Source: Micrasema longulum (lineage: Eukaryota > Arthropoda > Insecta > Trichoptera > Brachycentridae). Taken from it: a stretch of DNA of 64,000 nt. Position numbers and translations under genes: made by a program. Shown here in pieces: positions 37,801-46,632 of this stretch (positions are counted from its first letter, which is position 1; every line of letters starts with the position of its first letter). The notes beneath the pieces were generated by a model. That model worked only from the letters and a program-made list of their open reading frames with translations. It did no database searches and was not told where the DNA came from. The stretch lies in NCBI GenBank assembly GCA_022494885.1, contig JAGVSM010002433.1, forward strand, positions 1 to 64,000. The letters are read 5' to 3'.

Positions 37801-40800
37801 AGTGGATATTTTATTTTAAGAATACCTAATGATTATGCATTTCAGTTCCGTTAATTCCTTAGAATTATTTAGTCCCCAGCGGCGTTTTCAACCAGCGACA
37901 ATATGGCCATAACGTTTTTAAATCGTTTTATTGAATTGATCACATCTAATCAATTTAATCCCACTGTAAGATTCCCTTCCCTCTTTTCCTCAATCCAATA
38001 ACGCGCATGTGATATGCTTCCGGATCAACTCTGCCTTATTCAGCACAAATATACCGAGGCTACCGATTAGGGATTGCTCTTTCGGAAAGCTTTTCTCGTT
38101 CGGCAACAAGCATTTTTCCTTGAATATTGGCTCTTTCAATAAAACATACTCGTAAGTCCCCAGATGCGGTGTGCGATATGTGGTGGGGTGGGCGAGCTGA
38201 CCATAATTCAACACGTTAGTAGTATTATCTGCTTTAATTTTATGAATGATACTCTTGGTATCTGATCAATAATGCGAGTAAACTATCATCAAAGTTAAGG
38301 AACAGTCAGTGGAAGTTTCTTACTTGAAATAATATTCGGCGGAACTTTTGTTACCCGAGCCCTTGACGGAATCGGATGGGGAGAAGCAATCCGGCCAATC
38401 GGGCTCGCACACACTCCACGGCAGGGTGGGGAAGAAGGACCCTATCAGGAAGTAGGTGATGATGCCCAGCAGGGACGAGTAGTATGTCATCACACACGTC
38501 ACGGCCATGACCTGTCCGGCTCCCACTCCTGCGGAAGACGCCAACATCACGAACGTAAGCGACTTGATGCACGAAAAGACTAAATAATTTATCAACACAG
38601 AAAGGCATCTCAATAGACACGGGCAATATTTTTCAGAACTTCCGCTCGGTACAAAAGTTGTGAATGTATAAAAGGCCAACTCGTCAGGCGCCCTTTTTTT
38701 ATTGGTTTAGATTGTCAATAATGACTTATCTATGGGATTAAAAAGTGTTTTTACATGGTTAAAATAAATTATTTAAATTCGAGTCGCGGTTTCGTGGCTA
38801 GTGTTGCTGACTCACGAATCAGGGGTCCGAGGATAGAACCCCACTCAGATTCAACTTAATTCTTATTTTCTAATAGTGAGTTATTTGCAACTTGAAAATT
38901 TCAATATTTTGGTAAACTGTAAAGCAACAGTTTTTTTTCAACTTTTTTCAATCAATTTACGGAAAAAGACCATTTTTTTGCGGAAATGGCTCATTTGACC
39001 TAAAAATGTCATACATAGATGTTCATATAATCTTTTTATCAGCTGCTTGTTGTAAGACAATTATTGATTTACTCACAAATTGTGTACTATTTGCTTTTCT
39101 AATGTCACTTCTTTTGAATTAAATAATATTGTTTTGACTTGTAGAAAATGCGTCAAAATTTACTATATGGACAAAAGAGTATGGTTTACTAATAAAACCA
39201 TCTAAAACACAAATTGTGTTTGCAGGTAGTCAAAGATTGCTTAGTAAGCTAGACATACCTTCACTTAATCCTCTTATTGTCAATGGTACCAATATTCAAT
39301 ACAGGAAATCCGCAAAAAATCTAGGAGTACAAATGGATGAACATATCTGCTGGCGAGCTCATACTAATGAATTAAGCCGCAAAATATTTTTCAGTCTACA
39401 CTCACTTAGAAGGTTGCAAAAATTCTTACCCATCAACTAAATGCACCCTTGTACAAGCATTACTACTACCCATTCTAGATTACGCTGATGATTCCATGAC
39501 TGATTTAAGCTGTGAGCAACTCGAACGACTTCAGAATACATGCATAAGATACATTTTTGGTCTTAGGAAATATGACCACATTTCTGATTATCGTAGGCAA
39601 CTGAAATGGCTCAAAATTAGACAGCGGAGAGACTATCACTCCCTCTCACTTCTATCTAATGTACGTCATAGTCCTAACGCTCCTATATACCTTCGTGAAA
39701 AATTTCAACGCTTATCAGTTCATGGTTTACCTCTTCGTTCTCATTCTTAAGGTACTCTCTTAATACCCATACACAATTCCTCTTTCTTCTCTAACTCATA
39801 TAGTGTCCATGCGGCTCGACTGTGGAATCATCTCCCATCCACCATCAAAGATGTTACTACATTATCTCTGTTTAAATCACGTCTGAAGAAACATCTCCTT
39901 TCTCTTCCTTAATCTCTCCTCCTTTCCTTTTTCCTCTTTCCTCTTTTTTCCTTTTTCCCATTGAGTAATAGTTTTGATTTAAGGTAATTTATAAACAAAT
40001 ACGTTTATTTCTATTTTTATATATTTTTAACTTTTTTACCTTTTTTTTTTCTATTGAATATGCTCTATAACTTGAATAATAAATTATTTTTTTTTATTTT
40101 ATCGGTTGGTTGGAAGAAATTGCCATTTGGCAATAAGCTCGCCAATGAACAAATAACATTATGTACAAAAAGTTAAATAAATAAATATATTCAAATTATA
40201 TAAAATACCATAGAAGTCTTTTTTTGTAACGGAAAACAAGTGGATGAACACAGTTTTTGCTTCCGTTGGTGTAATTGTAATATGGTTATGACAATGAATG
40301 ACAATTTCCAACTGAAGTCTTCCGGAAAAGTTGCCAAATTCACAGTGCAACATTGTTCCAAGTGTGAATAAACCTAATAGGAAGACCCTCGGTCTTTTAA
40401 ATGGTTTTTGAGTATGCGGAGAGAGAGTGCTTTCACTATTGTTTCAATGCTTATTTTTAAGCAAATCGACAGGCTTACGAAAACATCTAGGTTGTTTTGT
40501 AGTTTATGGCAGTCATCGATTGTTTTTATGATTTTGAATATTTCAAGGTTATCCGCAAACAAAAGAAATTTAAAAAAAATGTTTTTCTGATTACTATTCA
40601 TATTTAAGAAATTTATCAGAAAGAGTAGAAGTCCGAAGTTGTATCCTTGTTAGAGGATACAGAATAAAGAGAACCCGAAAAATTACTTAAAACAACAATT
40701 TGAGATTTGCGGGTGAGGTAAGTTTCAAACCAATTTAAGAGTCAGCCATCCACCCAGCCTCTGATATAAGACTATGATTAACCTTATATATGGCATCAAA

Positions 40801-42110
40801 TTGTTATCGATGATGTAACTCAAAAATTGGAAGAATTGGATAAGATTTGTTATTACAGATCGTTTGGAAAATAAAACCTTGTCATTATCATTAAATAAAA
40901 CATTTAACGTACGAGAATAATCATATCGCACCTTTAAGACGAAAACGACTCAACTCAAAAAAGCTTGAAATGAGTTAAGATCATAAAATGACTTCAAAGA
41001 ACATTATCCATCTTTCTGCAAAAAAAAAACGCAACATTTGGGTGGAAATAGGACAAAGCTGTTACATCGGTATCTGTATTACTTAGAGAATTTAGATTCA
41101 TTGTTAGTACGGAAGCGACGAAATTAGTGTAGTGTTTATATTTCTGTGTGGAGGACGCAACACAGACAAACATATAGTGACCAAAAGCCGGTTGACTCGA
41201 TTTTATTCCGATGCTAATAGCATGTTTTCTTTATTTTTTAAATATTAAAACAACCAATATTTAGATTTGTTATTGTTTCGTTACGACTTACCAATAATCT
41301 TCTTAGTGACTTATTTAAGTTAATTTTATTTTATTATTTCAATTAACGATAATTTTAGTGACTTATTTACTTTTATGTCATTTCGTAAATATAAAAAAAA
41401 ATGTGTTAGGTGACCTGATCTGACCTAATAAAAATTATGTCATTATCTTATTTATCAAAGTGCTTTTGTTTGTTTTTTTTTCAATCTAATAATGACTCAT
41501 TAAATAAATGTCTTGTTTAAACTTATTATATTTTATTTTTACTTCGCTTTTTTTCATAGCTAAAAGCCTTCGGTACATTTTTTAACTCAAAATTTGGTGC
41601 TTACTTTGAAAAATATGAAACAATCAACGAAAGAATATGAAGGTGTCACAATTTACATACTTCTTTTGCAATTCCTCAAAAAAATGATTTTATGAGTTGA
41701 GTCGTTTTCGTCTTAAAGTTGCGATATATTATATGAAAGATTCAAGAACCTTCTTGTGTAATGTTGTTCATTTACCTCTCAAGGCTGGACACAAGTCATA
41801 GGCCTTGATGTTTCCTCTGCTGGAGAACTGTCCGACGATCATCTCGATGAAGTAGATGGGTTTGCCCACGAAGAACAACACCAGGATATAAGGAACGAGG
41901 AAGGCTCCTCCTCCGTTATCGTAGGCCGCGAAGGGGAACCTCCACACGTTGCCCAGGCCGACGGACATGGCAATGCAGCACATGAGAAACTCGCGCTGGT
42001 TCTTCCATTTTCTGTACTGTCGCGGCTCGCCGTCCGGTGCTGACGACGCCGGCGGCTGCGGCGGCGGAGACTTGGTCAAACGCAAATTCGCTTCCATGTC
42101 GTTTTAGTAT
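22708..42110 (-). CDS. SLC6 gene A: sodium-dependent nutrient amino acid transporter, 10 coding exons, 600 aa
   Basis: Na+/Cl- coupled symporter of the insect NAT (nutrient amino acid transporter) branch of SLC6, expected in the plasma membrane. Coding exons, 5' to 3': 42097-41776, 38528-38324, 37130-36860, 32249-32146, 31382-31196, 30546-30370, 29502-29403, 28774-28598, 24906-24809, 22869-22708. They sum to 1803 nt with every phase matching. TM1 has [18 protein letters not shown]. Extracellular loop 2 has paired Cys ([11 protein letters not shown]) and an N-glycosylation site NKSS. TM6 has FFSLAVSFG with [15 protein letters not shown]8 onward has SLVYITPGGQ, then [16 protein letters not shown]. 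The C-terminus ends IFNSLFGY. Length (600) is normal. Substrate unknown; NAT members carry neutral or aromatic amino acids. A second copy, gene B, lies upstream in tandem. Confidence 0.93.
22930..23165 (+). repeat. Repeat family F segment (intron of gene A)
   Basis: GTCTAGGCATTTACAGGACT, CACACTGTGTAAC and the later GCAAACATTTGGACAAACTC identify the family. It lies just upstream (plus sense) of the last-exon acceptor. Confidence 0.7.
23230..23640 (-). mobile_element. LINE 3' untranslated fragment
   Basis: Shares GGGCGGGCATATTGCCTTAA and CCTACCTACCCAAACC with 51980-52045, and a GAGAGGAGAGG-rich stretch plus TTTCAATCTTGACT further on. The 51980-52605 copy continues into RT sequence, which identifies this as a 5'-truncated relative on the minus strand. 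Confidence 0.6.
23976..24571. repeat. AAAAT pentanucleotide microsatellite, about 0.6 kb
   Basis: Around 115-120 units of AAAAT with sparse variants (AAGAT, AAACA) and one A-run at about 24203-24219. The long minus-strand ORFs reading FYFILFYF are repeat artefacts. It lies in the last intron of SLC6 gene A. Confidence 0.97.
24809..24906 (-). CDS. SLC6 gene A exon 9: TM12
   Basis: [20 protein letters not shown] then [13 protein letters not shown]. The exon is 98 nt; acceptor GTTTTAG, donor GAA/GTAAGT. It has the same length and phases as the gene B exon at 54189-54286. Confidence 0.92.
25020..26260 (-). repeat. Family F segment split by retroposon R
   Basis: The left piece (about 25020-25069) and the right piece (26158-26260) join as one minus-oriented family F segment: ACAATGTGTAAAG followed by GACATATAAAACCGTCAATG. 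Between them is the retroposon. Confidence 0.6.
25070..26157 (+). mobile_element. Composite retroposon R, copy 2, with 14-bp target duplication
   Basis: AATGTGTAAAGGGG at 25056-25069 and AATGTGTAAAGTGG at 26158-26171 flank about 1.09 kb. The interior has an AT-rich 5' half, a tRNA-like head at about 25573-25635 (TGGTCTAATGGTTAGC, GGCTCGATACCC), and a body with an open frame ([20 protein letters not shown], about 25760-25917). In copy 1 that frame is largely kept but has a stop. Whether the frame means anything is open. Confidence 0.75.
26285..26462 (+). mobile_element. tRNA-derived SINE, family B
   Basis: Head CTGTGGCTAGTGTCTCGGAC with the B box GTGATTCGAACACC, then AATGAGTTGTTTACAACTCG and GAAAATGGCCCTCAAAAGTA, ending in A/T-rich sequence. 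Other copies: 29677-29830 (minus), 38781-38940, 62733-62925, and a diverged one at 49782-49925. Confidence 0.8.
26757..27022 (+). mobile_element. SINE family A, best-preserved copy
   Basis: The A-box region GTGGTGTAGTGGTCAGCGCG and B-box-like TGTTCGATGCCCG give a recognisable tRNA-like head. The body has GGACTGGTACCTGAAGCGTA; the 3' end is GGTGTGGAAAGGGAATGATG. Confidence 0.85.
27290..27430 (+). pseudogene. Jockey-type RT scrap
   Basis: [20 protein letters not shown] then WTPH is the conserved thumb-side motif of Jockey LINEs. No further intact domain is visible around it. Confidence 0.6.
27601..27775 (-). mobile_element. SINE family A, 3'-truncated
   Basis: Minus-strand copy. The head is near 27770 and the body contains GACTATGTATACCTGAAGCG; the GGAAAGGGAATG tail is missing. 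Confidence 0.65.
28598..28774 (-). CDS. SLC6 gene A exon 8: TM11 region
   Basis: [20 protein letters not shown] then [20 protein letters not shown] and [11 protein letters not shown]. The length is 177 nt, identical to the corresponding exon of gene B at 63718-63894. Acceptor GTTCTAG, donor ATTG/GTAAAT. Confidence 0.93.
28881..29012. repeat. Heptanucleotide minisatellite (CCGGTAG)n
   Basis: About 18-19 nearly perfect units. GC-rich, in contrast to the AT-rich surroundings; lies in the intron between exons 7 and 8 of gene A. Confidence 0.95.
29403..29502 (-). CDS. SLC6 gene A exon 7: TM10
   Basis: [20 protein letters not shown] then [14 protein letters not shown]. The acceptor is TTTTACAG; the donor TATG/GTGAGG ends one base into the final Gly codon, whose remainder opens exon 8. 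Confidence 0.92.
29677..29830 (-). mobile_element. SINE family B
   Basis: Minus-strand head CGTGGCTAGTGCCGCGGACT and B box GAGATTCGAACCC. The body has AGTTATTTACAACTCATTGG, then AAATGCCCCC. Confidence 0.75.
29831..30369. other. Intron of gene A, nothing recognised
   Basis: Part of the intron between exons 6 and 7. No repeat of the families described here and no ORF of note. Confidence 0.5.
30370..30546 (-). CDS. SLC6 gene A exon 6: TM8-TM9
   Basis: [20 protein letters not shown] then [20 protein letters not shown] and [19 protein letters not shown]. The acceptor CCCCAG and donor ACGCCG/GTAATC give 59 whole codons, joining to GGQ of the next exon as in other NATs. Confidence 0.92.
30547..31195. 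other. Intron of gene A, nothing recognised
   Basis: Intron between exons 5 and 6; AT-rich unique-looking sequence. Confidence 0.5.
31196..31382 (-). CDS. SLC6 gene A exon 5: TM7
   Basis: [20 protein letters not shown] then [20 protein letters not shown] and [23 protein letters not shown]7 plus extracellular loop 4, including the AFVTYP motif. Ends in phase 0 (CCACAG/GTTAAA). Confidence 0.92.
31383..32145. other. Intron of gene A with diverged family F piece
   Basis: Intron between exons 4 and 5. 31773-31860 resembles family F on the minus strand (CTTCACAAAGGTCAACAGAT, GGATGTTCAAACATAGGC). Otherwise nothing. Confidence 0.5.
32146..32249 (-). CDS. SLC6 gene A exon 4: TM6
   Basis: [18 protein letters not shown] then [17 protein letters not shown]. 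This is TM6 with the unwound SFG region that lines substrate and Na+ sites. Acceptor GTTGTAG, donor TATCG/GTAAG; the exon ends two bases into an Arg codon. Confidence 0.93.
32250..33937. other. Intron of gene A, no coding signal
   Basis: Start of the long intron between exons 3 and 4. A stretch near 33240-33300 (TTTCAGGCCACTGCGACTCG, GTTTCGGAGATG) has the look of a transposon remnant, but I cannot assign it. Confidence 0.4.
33938..34150. mobile_element. 213-bp near-perfect palindrome
   Basis: Left-arm words (AACCACTAATTTTTATTTTTC, ACCGACCGGTTTTAAAGC, AAGCTTCTTTGTCAAGGTTT) recur reverse-complemented in the same order on the right. Each arm contains a CTTGACAAAGAAGC hairpin motif followed by TGAAACCGGTC. 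Confidence 0.8.
34346..34603 (-). mobile_element. SINE family A, full length
   Basis: The minus-strand head has GTAGTGGTCAGCGCGTTTGC and the B box AGGTTCGATTCCCG; the body is intact, followed by ATG repeats (ATCATCATCATC on plus). Confidence 0.8.
34905..35045 (+). repeat. Repeat family F segment
   Basis: TTGCAACAGAGAGGAAACAC, then GTCTAGGCATTTACAGGGCG and CACACTGTGTAACATTTACC. Confidence 0.75.
35319..36164 (+). mobile_element. Non-autonomous Helitron
   Basis: The 5' end is TCTATATATATAAAAACG preceded by A. The 3' end is a hairpin (GGAC ... GTCC) immediately before GCTAG, followed by T. TC at the start, a hairpin near CTRR at the end and insertion between A and T are Helitron hallmarks; CTAG is the CTRR form here. 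The 846 bp contain no Rep/helicase. A 61-codon ORF (35899-36084) is not recognised. Confidence 0.75.
36310..36600 (+). pseudogene. Mariner-type transposase C-terminal remnant
   Basis: Reading across frameshifts: LLTDFGW then [31 protein letters not shown] and [12 protein letters not shown], later WGYKSWS. This is the C-terminal catalytic part of mariner transposases (SPDL..DYH with the last catalytic Asp). Only the end survives, with several frame breaks. Confidence 0.7.
36752..36850 (-). pseudogene. Decayed partial duplicate of SLC6 gene A exon 3
   Basis: On the minus strand [15 protein letters not shown] aligns with [17 protein letters not shown] of exon 3. Then GAATCATCTTCAATCCG aligns with the exon end GAGAGCATCCTCGATCCAA, including the donor context (GTAGGTTAGG against AAAGGTAAGG). 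A further scrap at 36752-36770 (GCAATTCGAGAGCATC) also matches the exon. A stop (TGA) lies in the frame. It starts directly beyond the real donor of exon 3. Confidence 0.65.
36860..37130 (-). CDS. SLC6 gene A exon 3: TM4, TM5 and loop
   Basis: Starts [20 protein letters not shown], then TM4 [20 protein letters not shown] and TM5 [20 protein letters not shown], ending [11 protein letters not shown] with donor AAAG/GTAAGG in phase 0. Just beyond the donor lies a decayed partial duplicate of this exon (36752-36850). Confidence 0.93.
37140..37661. other. Intron of gene A, nothing recognised
   Basis: AT-rich intron sequence between exons 2 and 3, without known repeat words. Confidence 0.5.
37662..37792. 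mobile_element. 131-bp foldback element
   Basis: The left arm ATACCTGTATGCAGAGAC, then TTAAGGTGAGGAAAGGACAT is mirrored on the right (TGTACTTTCCTCACCTTAAG, then GTCTCTGCATACGGGTAT). Arms are about 46 bp around a loop of about 40 bp. Confidence 0.75.
37990..38214 (-). other. Unassigned open frame inside an SLC6 intron
   Basis: 74 codons without a stop and with protein-like composition (e.g. [30 protein letters not shown]), opening on GTG, so it has no real start. TACTAAC followed by TATGGTCAG upstream looks like a branch point and acceptor. SLC6 exons 2 and 3 join in frame without it. I do not recognise it. It may be a retrocopy scrap, a spurious frame or a nested exon. Confidence 0.3.
38324..38528 (-). 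CDS. SLC6 gene A exon 2: TM3 and extracellular loop 2
   Basis: Begins [19 protein letters not shown] (TM3, including the YY that helps form the substrate site), then [19 protein letters not shown] and KSSAEYYFK. Acceptor TTCCGCAG; donor TTCAA/GTAAGA in phase 2. Confidence 0.93.
38781..38940 (+). mobile_element. SINE family B
   Basis: TCGTGGCTAGTGTTGCTGAC, a degraded B box (GGATAGAACCCC), then CTAATAGTGAGTTATTTGCA and AATATTTTGGTAAA. Confidence 0.7.
39145..40190 (+). mobile_element. 5'-truncated LINE D, RT C-terminal half and 3' end
   Basis: [59 protein letters not shown] and [11 protein letters not shown] are successive C-terminal RT blocks. One frameshift (about 39435) and one deletion separate them. 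The 3' end is TTAAATAAATAAA. Its last 0.4 kb is nearly identical to 14711-15050. It lies in the first coding intron of gene A. Confidence 0.85.
40191..41775. other. Intron of gene A, nothing recognised
   Basis: Remainder of the intron between the start-codon exon and exon 2. GAGTCGTTTTCGTC occurs at 41699 and inverted near 40938 (GACGAAAACGACTC), followed in each case by a similar AT-rich stretch. It may be the ends of a ~770-bp TIR element, not otherwise supported. Confidence 0.35.
41776..42110 (-). CDS. SLC6 gene A exon with start codon and TM1-TM2
   Basis: ATG at 42097. The N-terminus is Pro/Ser-rich ([17 protein letters not shown]), followed by [20 protein letters not shown] and the TM1 unwound-helix motif. 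TM2 is [20 protein letters not shown]. 13 nt upstream of the ATG, TTTCCTTACAG is a good acceptor, so at least one 5' untranslated exon lies further upstream. The donor AGAG/GTAAAT ends in phase 1. Confidence 0.93.
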
Positions 42111-42399
42111 CTGTAAGGAAATGAAACAATTCACTGAATGTTTATATTGTTCATACATACAACAAGAGTTTAACCCGGCAGTTCCAGCATCCACCGACCG
42201 TCATCACTGTTTCTTTACTCATTGACTTGGCGTTTATTTCGTAGATTTCTATAATATTTAAATCAAATACTGATTTCAGTCTAACAATATGTTTAATTTT
42301 TTCCATAAAAAAAATATTGGCTAAAATTAAACTCAACATGGTTCTCGGCACTACACACTACAAAAATGACAAGGAATGTGCCTATTGCCGACTGCGACA

Positions 42400-43598
42400 C
42401 GGTGCAAATGGCTAGTACATGAAAACTTATTTTTATACAAAACCCACAATTATCCTGAAGATGGTTCCTGCAATGGTAGCTGAAACGTCTAAATTAATCC
42501 AACTTTCACGAGATCACCCAAAAACTTTACATAATATTCATACATAAACATATACGAGTACGTATATTTAAATATTTATTACAGAATTATTTTACTTTGT
42601 CTTCTTCGGAATTTTATTATTTAAACATTGTTTTTCTGGATTGTTTTTTATTGCATCGCATATCATTATAATTTTATTAATTTTACTCTTTTATTTTTAT
42701 TGTTAATTATTATGGCTTAACACGGCACAACCTAAAAAGCCTTAATAAATTCATGAAACGAGGGTTATTTTTAATGAATTAATAAAATTAAAACAAATAA
42801 ATGATAACAGTTACCGTGAAAACCAACGCACCTACATATTTAATTGTAATGTAATCTATTTATTTATATTATTATTTCACTCACTAGCCAACTTGGCTAT
42901 TTAATTATACATAATTCTATGCTCAGGTTAATGATTCACATATTAAAATATGGATTTCACATGTTAAGTTTTGGTTTAACTTTAACTCTTAAAAGACTGT
43001 GGTAAATAATCGCTTTGCGCGCGGTAATGTAAAATCGTGTTACCACCAGTAAAAGACGGAATATTCTCAAGTTCAGATATTTGAAGAAAAAAAAAAACAG
43101 AGACATTCTGTATAATAATTTCGTTTCCATAATTTATGCGAATAAACATATAATATAGCCCAGTTATAGCAAAATAAATAAAAAAATACAAATACGGCGC
43201 TCATGTTACGCGCGTGCGTCTTTTATCACTGTCATCAGCCGACTGAAGACTGAATCTGTTTTAGGCAACACCCGCCGCAAAACAGCATCTCTATCTTCCT
43301 TGTTATGACTTATATCCTCGTGCTCTCTCTTGTATAAGGTGTCTGTATAGATGTGTTGCTGAATTAGCGGACATTCATTCTTGGCGTAGCAAGGACAAAT
43401 ATTTTTTGTATTAACAAATAATACAAATTTCGCTTTTCAAATCGGGTGTGAAAATGTCTATTTGAAGATTACAAAAAATTCGAATTCATAATTTTTAAAA
43501 ATAAGAGAGATATATCAAAGTCTTGTATCGTATGTCGACTAGTGTGACATCACAGCCACTCAAAAGTTAACATGTTAATCAATAATTACAATAAATTT
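42400..43598. other. Upstream region of SLC6 gene A
   Basis: AT-rich, with CTGAAGATGG ... GAAACGTC at 42455-42489 (a common insect repeat word) and a GC-richer patch at 43200-43400 that holds a promoter candidate. No gene is seen. Confidence 0.45.
43210..43255 (-). promoter_or_regulatory. Candidate core promoter / first exon of SLC6 gene A
   Basis: Two arthropod initiator words TCAGTC on the minus strand (A at 43251 and 43244) sit in a locally CpG-rich patch, followed by a GT at 43209-43208 (GCGC/GTAACA). This could donate to the untranslated acceptor at 42111. No TATA box at the right spacing. Speculative. Confidence 0.22.
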
Positions 43599-44015
43599 AT
43601 TGCAACAGAGAGAAAAAACACCTTTGATTTATGGATAACTCTAGGGCTTATGAACTTTCATTGGCCGGTTGATGTCGCCGCTTGACACACTGCGAAACAT
43701 TAAATATATAAATAACATAATAATTAGATGACTGTTTTTAGGCGTTTACTAGTAAGGGAAATTATTTAATCGGATGACTCTCTTCGCAACAATCAGCTCT
43801 TTAATTTATAAATATAGATCCTCAAACAAAGTCAAAATGGTGAATGTTACCCAGTAAGTAAAGTGGGCACTTAAAACACCTAATAACAGGTCATATCCCT
43901 TCTCAAAAATATGTTCCCCTACTGTAACAAAAAATGTAGATCCGAACAACCTTAAGAAGTAAAATTCAGCATGTCTATAAACATTTGAACATACTCAAAA
44001 CATTGTTCAAAAACT
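43599..44015. repeat. Family F, opposed pair
   Basis: A plus-oriented segment (43599-43705, TTGCAACAGAGAG, GGGCTTATGAACTTTCATTG) is followed by a minus-oriented one (43780-44015, GGTGAATGTTACCCAG, ACATTTGAACATACTCAAAA). Confidence 0.65.
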
Positions 44016-44393
44016 ATGCGCCACTAAGTTTCCTCTTTTTTCCTCCTTTTCCTTAAGAGCACTTTTGTTGTAACTATTTACATCACATCCGATGGTCATG
44101 TTTGTGGCACTATAAAGAGCGTATTCACACAAAGCCATCTAATCCCTTATATCCTGTAGCTGTATCCTGCCCAGCCCTGGAAGGGGAAGGGAATATCACA
44201 TCTGATCTCGGGCTTCTGATTGTCCCGCCGTGAATGGCTTCCATTTTGATTCCTGATTAGAGGAGATCCATCCAATTAGCGCATACGTCTCTACGTCCTC
44301 ACATAATTAACACCTTTGAATAAGCACAAAATAATCGATGCGATAATCTCATTTCGTGTAACGAAGTAGCTAAATAAAATGAAATATCTACAT

Positions 44394-45185
44394 CATAGAA
44401 TTAAGAATAGTCCGGAAGAAGCGTATAATCATATTTGAATACATTGGACTGTCGAAAATCCCCCCACTATGCCCCACTTTTGCCGCGCGTATTCGTGATG
44501 TCGCCCGATGCACGATGGGAAAAATATAATCATAACACAAATGTAAGGTGAGAAAAAAGCAATTTTTTTATTTCTCTAAAATTTTATTGTGCACGCGGAA
44601 ATATTGATTGACACAACAGAGTAGATAAGAAAGGGGTTATTTAATAAGAGTAATTGAATTAATGAACTTTGAACTGAAAATATAAAACTAATTTTATTTT
44701 ACATAAAACGGATATTTTTATATCGTTAAATAATATTTGATGTTTTAAAGATAATGTCGGTCAAATATCCACCACAGAGTTGTTTAATCCGAGGTCCAAT
44801 TTTCATTAGTTCTTTTATTAGATTACCAAAGGGTCGAAAAAAATACTTACTGGCAACACCAACAAAATGTCCATTTTGATTCCTTAGACAACCTGACAGA
44901 TGGAAAAATAATTCTATTTTTAAGTAATGTATTTGCTACTTACACATTCATTTGCTAATTACACATGAAATGTGATCCCACCCTGTTTCTTTAAGATCCT
45001 AGCAGTATTTCTACACTTTAAAAGGACACAACACGGCATAGTTGAATTCAAATCAGGAGTTGCGTACTGAGCGATGTCGACAAAGAAACTAATGGGTCCA
45101 AACGTAAAACTACTCAGTTATGAGAAGTTTAGTCGCCTTCTGTTTGATGCTCGTATGCGGTTTCTGGACTATTCTTAATTCTATG
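44394..45185. mobile_element. hAT-like TIR element, intact ends, 8-bp target duplication
   Basis: Perfect 20-bp terminal inverted repeats CATAGAATTAAGAATAGTCC and a perfect duplication ATCTACAT at 44386-44393 and 45186-45193. Length is 792 bp, without a transposase ORF. An 8-bp duplication and ends starting with CA fit the hAT superfamily. Relatives lie at 14037-15062 and 53459-54094. Confidence 0.88.
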
Positions 45186-45299
45186 ATCTACATGTAAAAA
45201 TATGTAATCAAAACTGATTTGGTCATTTCGAGACTAATCATCTTACCTTTATGTATATATAAAAGAAATCGCCTTACGCATCATTGTGATAATGAAAAA

Positions 45300-45765
45300 T
45301 ATCTTTCAAAACATGAATGCAAATTTAGTTCAACAATGTTTGAGTTTGTCGAAATGCTTGGAAACGGGCTTGATTTCCTCCCTAGGGAGTTATTCATATT
45401 TAAATTTATTTCAACAGAGAGGGAAAACATTTTTGAGAAGGAAATACGGAAGTCTAGGCATTTACCATTCTGCCCATGTTTGAACTGCCCAGATAGAAGA
45501 GTTGAGGAAATGTGAAATGGTGTTGAGGCTCCTCAATACCCGACCTCCAAACATCTACATGAATTTTAAAATATCAAATAATCGCTGCTCTGCAGCACTG
45601 AAACTGAAATATGAGCAGAATGGTGAATGTTACACAGTGTGTAAAGTGGACACTTAAACCAGCCAACGACAGAACATAAGCCCTGTAAATACCTAGACTT
45701 CCATATTCCCTTCTCAAAAACGTTTTTCCTATCTGTTGAAATAAATTTAAATGCTAATTTCATGG
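45300..45765. repeat. Family F, opposed pair
   Basis: Plus segment 45300-45525 (TTTCCTCCCTAGGGAG, TTTATTTCAACAGAGAGG, GTCTAGGCATTTACC), then minus segment 45600-45765 (CACAGTGTGTAAAGTGG, GTAAATACCTAGACTTCC). Confidence 0.75.
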
Positions 45766-46632
45766 ATAACAAATAAATGCACTTTTTAAAAATATTTTTA
45801 ATCTAGCAATTTATTCTACAACAAAACATTAAACTAATCGTTACTGAATTTTTATTACGACATTTTAGTTTACAAACATAGAGGATTACCTCTAAATTAT
45901 TTACAAACGTGTTTTATAGAAAATGGTTGAATCACTCACCTGTTATAAAAAATCAATAAGAAATGGCATTTTTACTATTAATTCACTATTTTTCATTTTA
46001 TTTTAAAATTAATTAGCTGCTGCCTGTATGCAAAGACTGCTTATCTTTTCTAACCATGTATTTTTGCTTCAAAACGAGGGGTTTTGTTTTGACTAAAAAT
46101 TCGATTTTGAAAAAAAATAGTATTTTAGAAACGTTAATTCGTGTTCGAAAAGCAAGGAACTGTTTTGGTACCTACCTCAGAACAGAAAATTTCTTACTTC
46201 TTTATCTGATACGTTGTTCCTACATCATTATATTCGTTTTTATTCATCATATATTCGTTTTCTATTCTTTTTACATAAAAATTATAACAGGAATATAAAG
46301 TTTTTTTGATTATCCAACTAGGGTTTAAGTAACTCTGTTTCTACGGTCAAATTATATATTTTTTTACCAGCCAAAAACGATATATGTAAAACACTCGCAT
46401 AATATGATATATTATAAAAAACCATGTTTGTAGAAAAAAGTAGTTCATTAATAAAAAAAGAGAGGAACTTTAAAAATTAATTAACAAAAAATCATAATTC
46501 AAACCAGAACATGTGTTAGCCTCTTCATGTACCAATTTCACTAAGAAAAGCAGTTAAAAGCCTCTTTAGCTTGGTTCAGTACAGTGGGCCGATGATGTAT
46601 AAAGTTTTTAATTGTTTTAGGCATCAAAGGGA
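45766..46632. other. Upstream of gene A, nothing recognised
   Basis: AT-rich. A donor-like ACAG/GTGAGT on the minus strand near 45937 is the only notable word. Confidence 0.4.

Noticed and set aside
42455..42489. Second hammerhead candidate (CTGAAGA ... GAAACGTC)
   Set aside because: Core letters fit, but stem I does not pair and stem II is absent; more likely a common insect repeat word.
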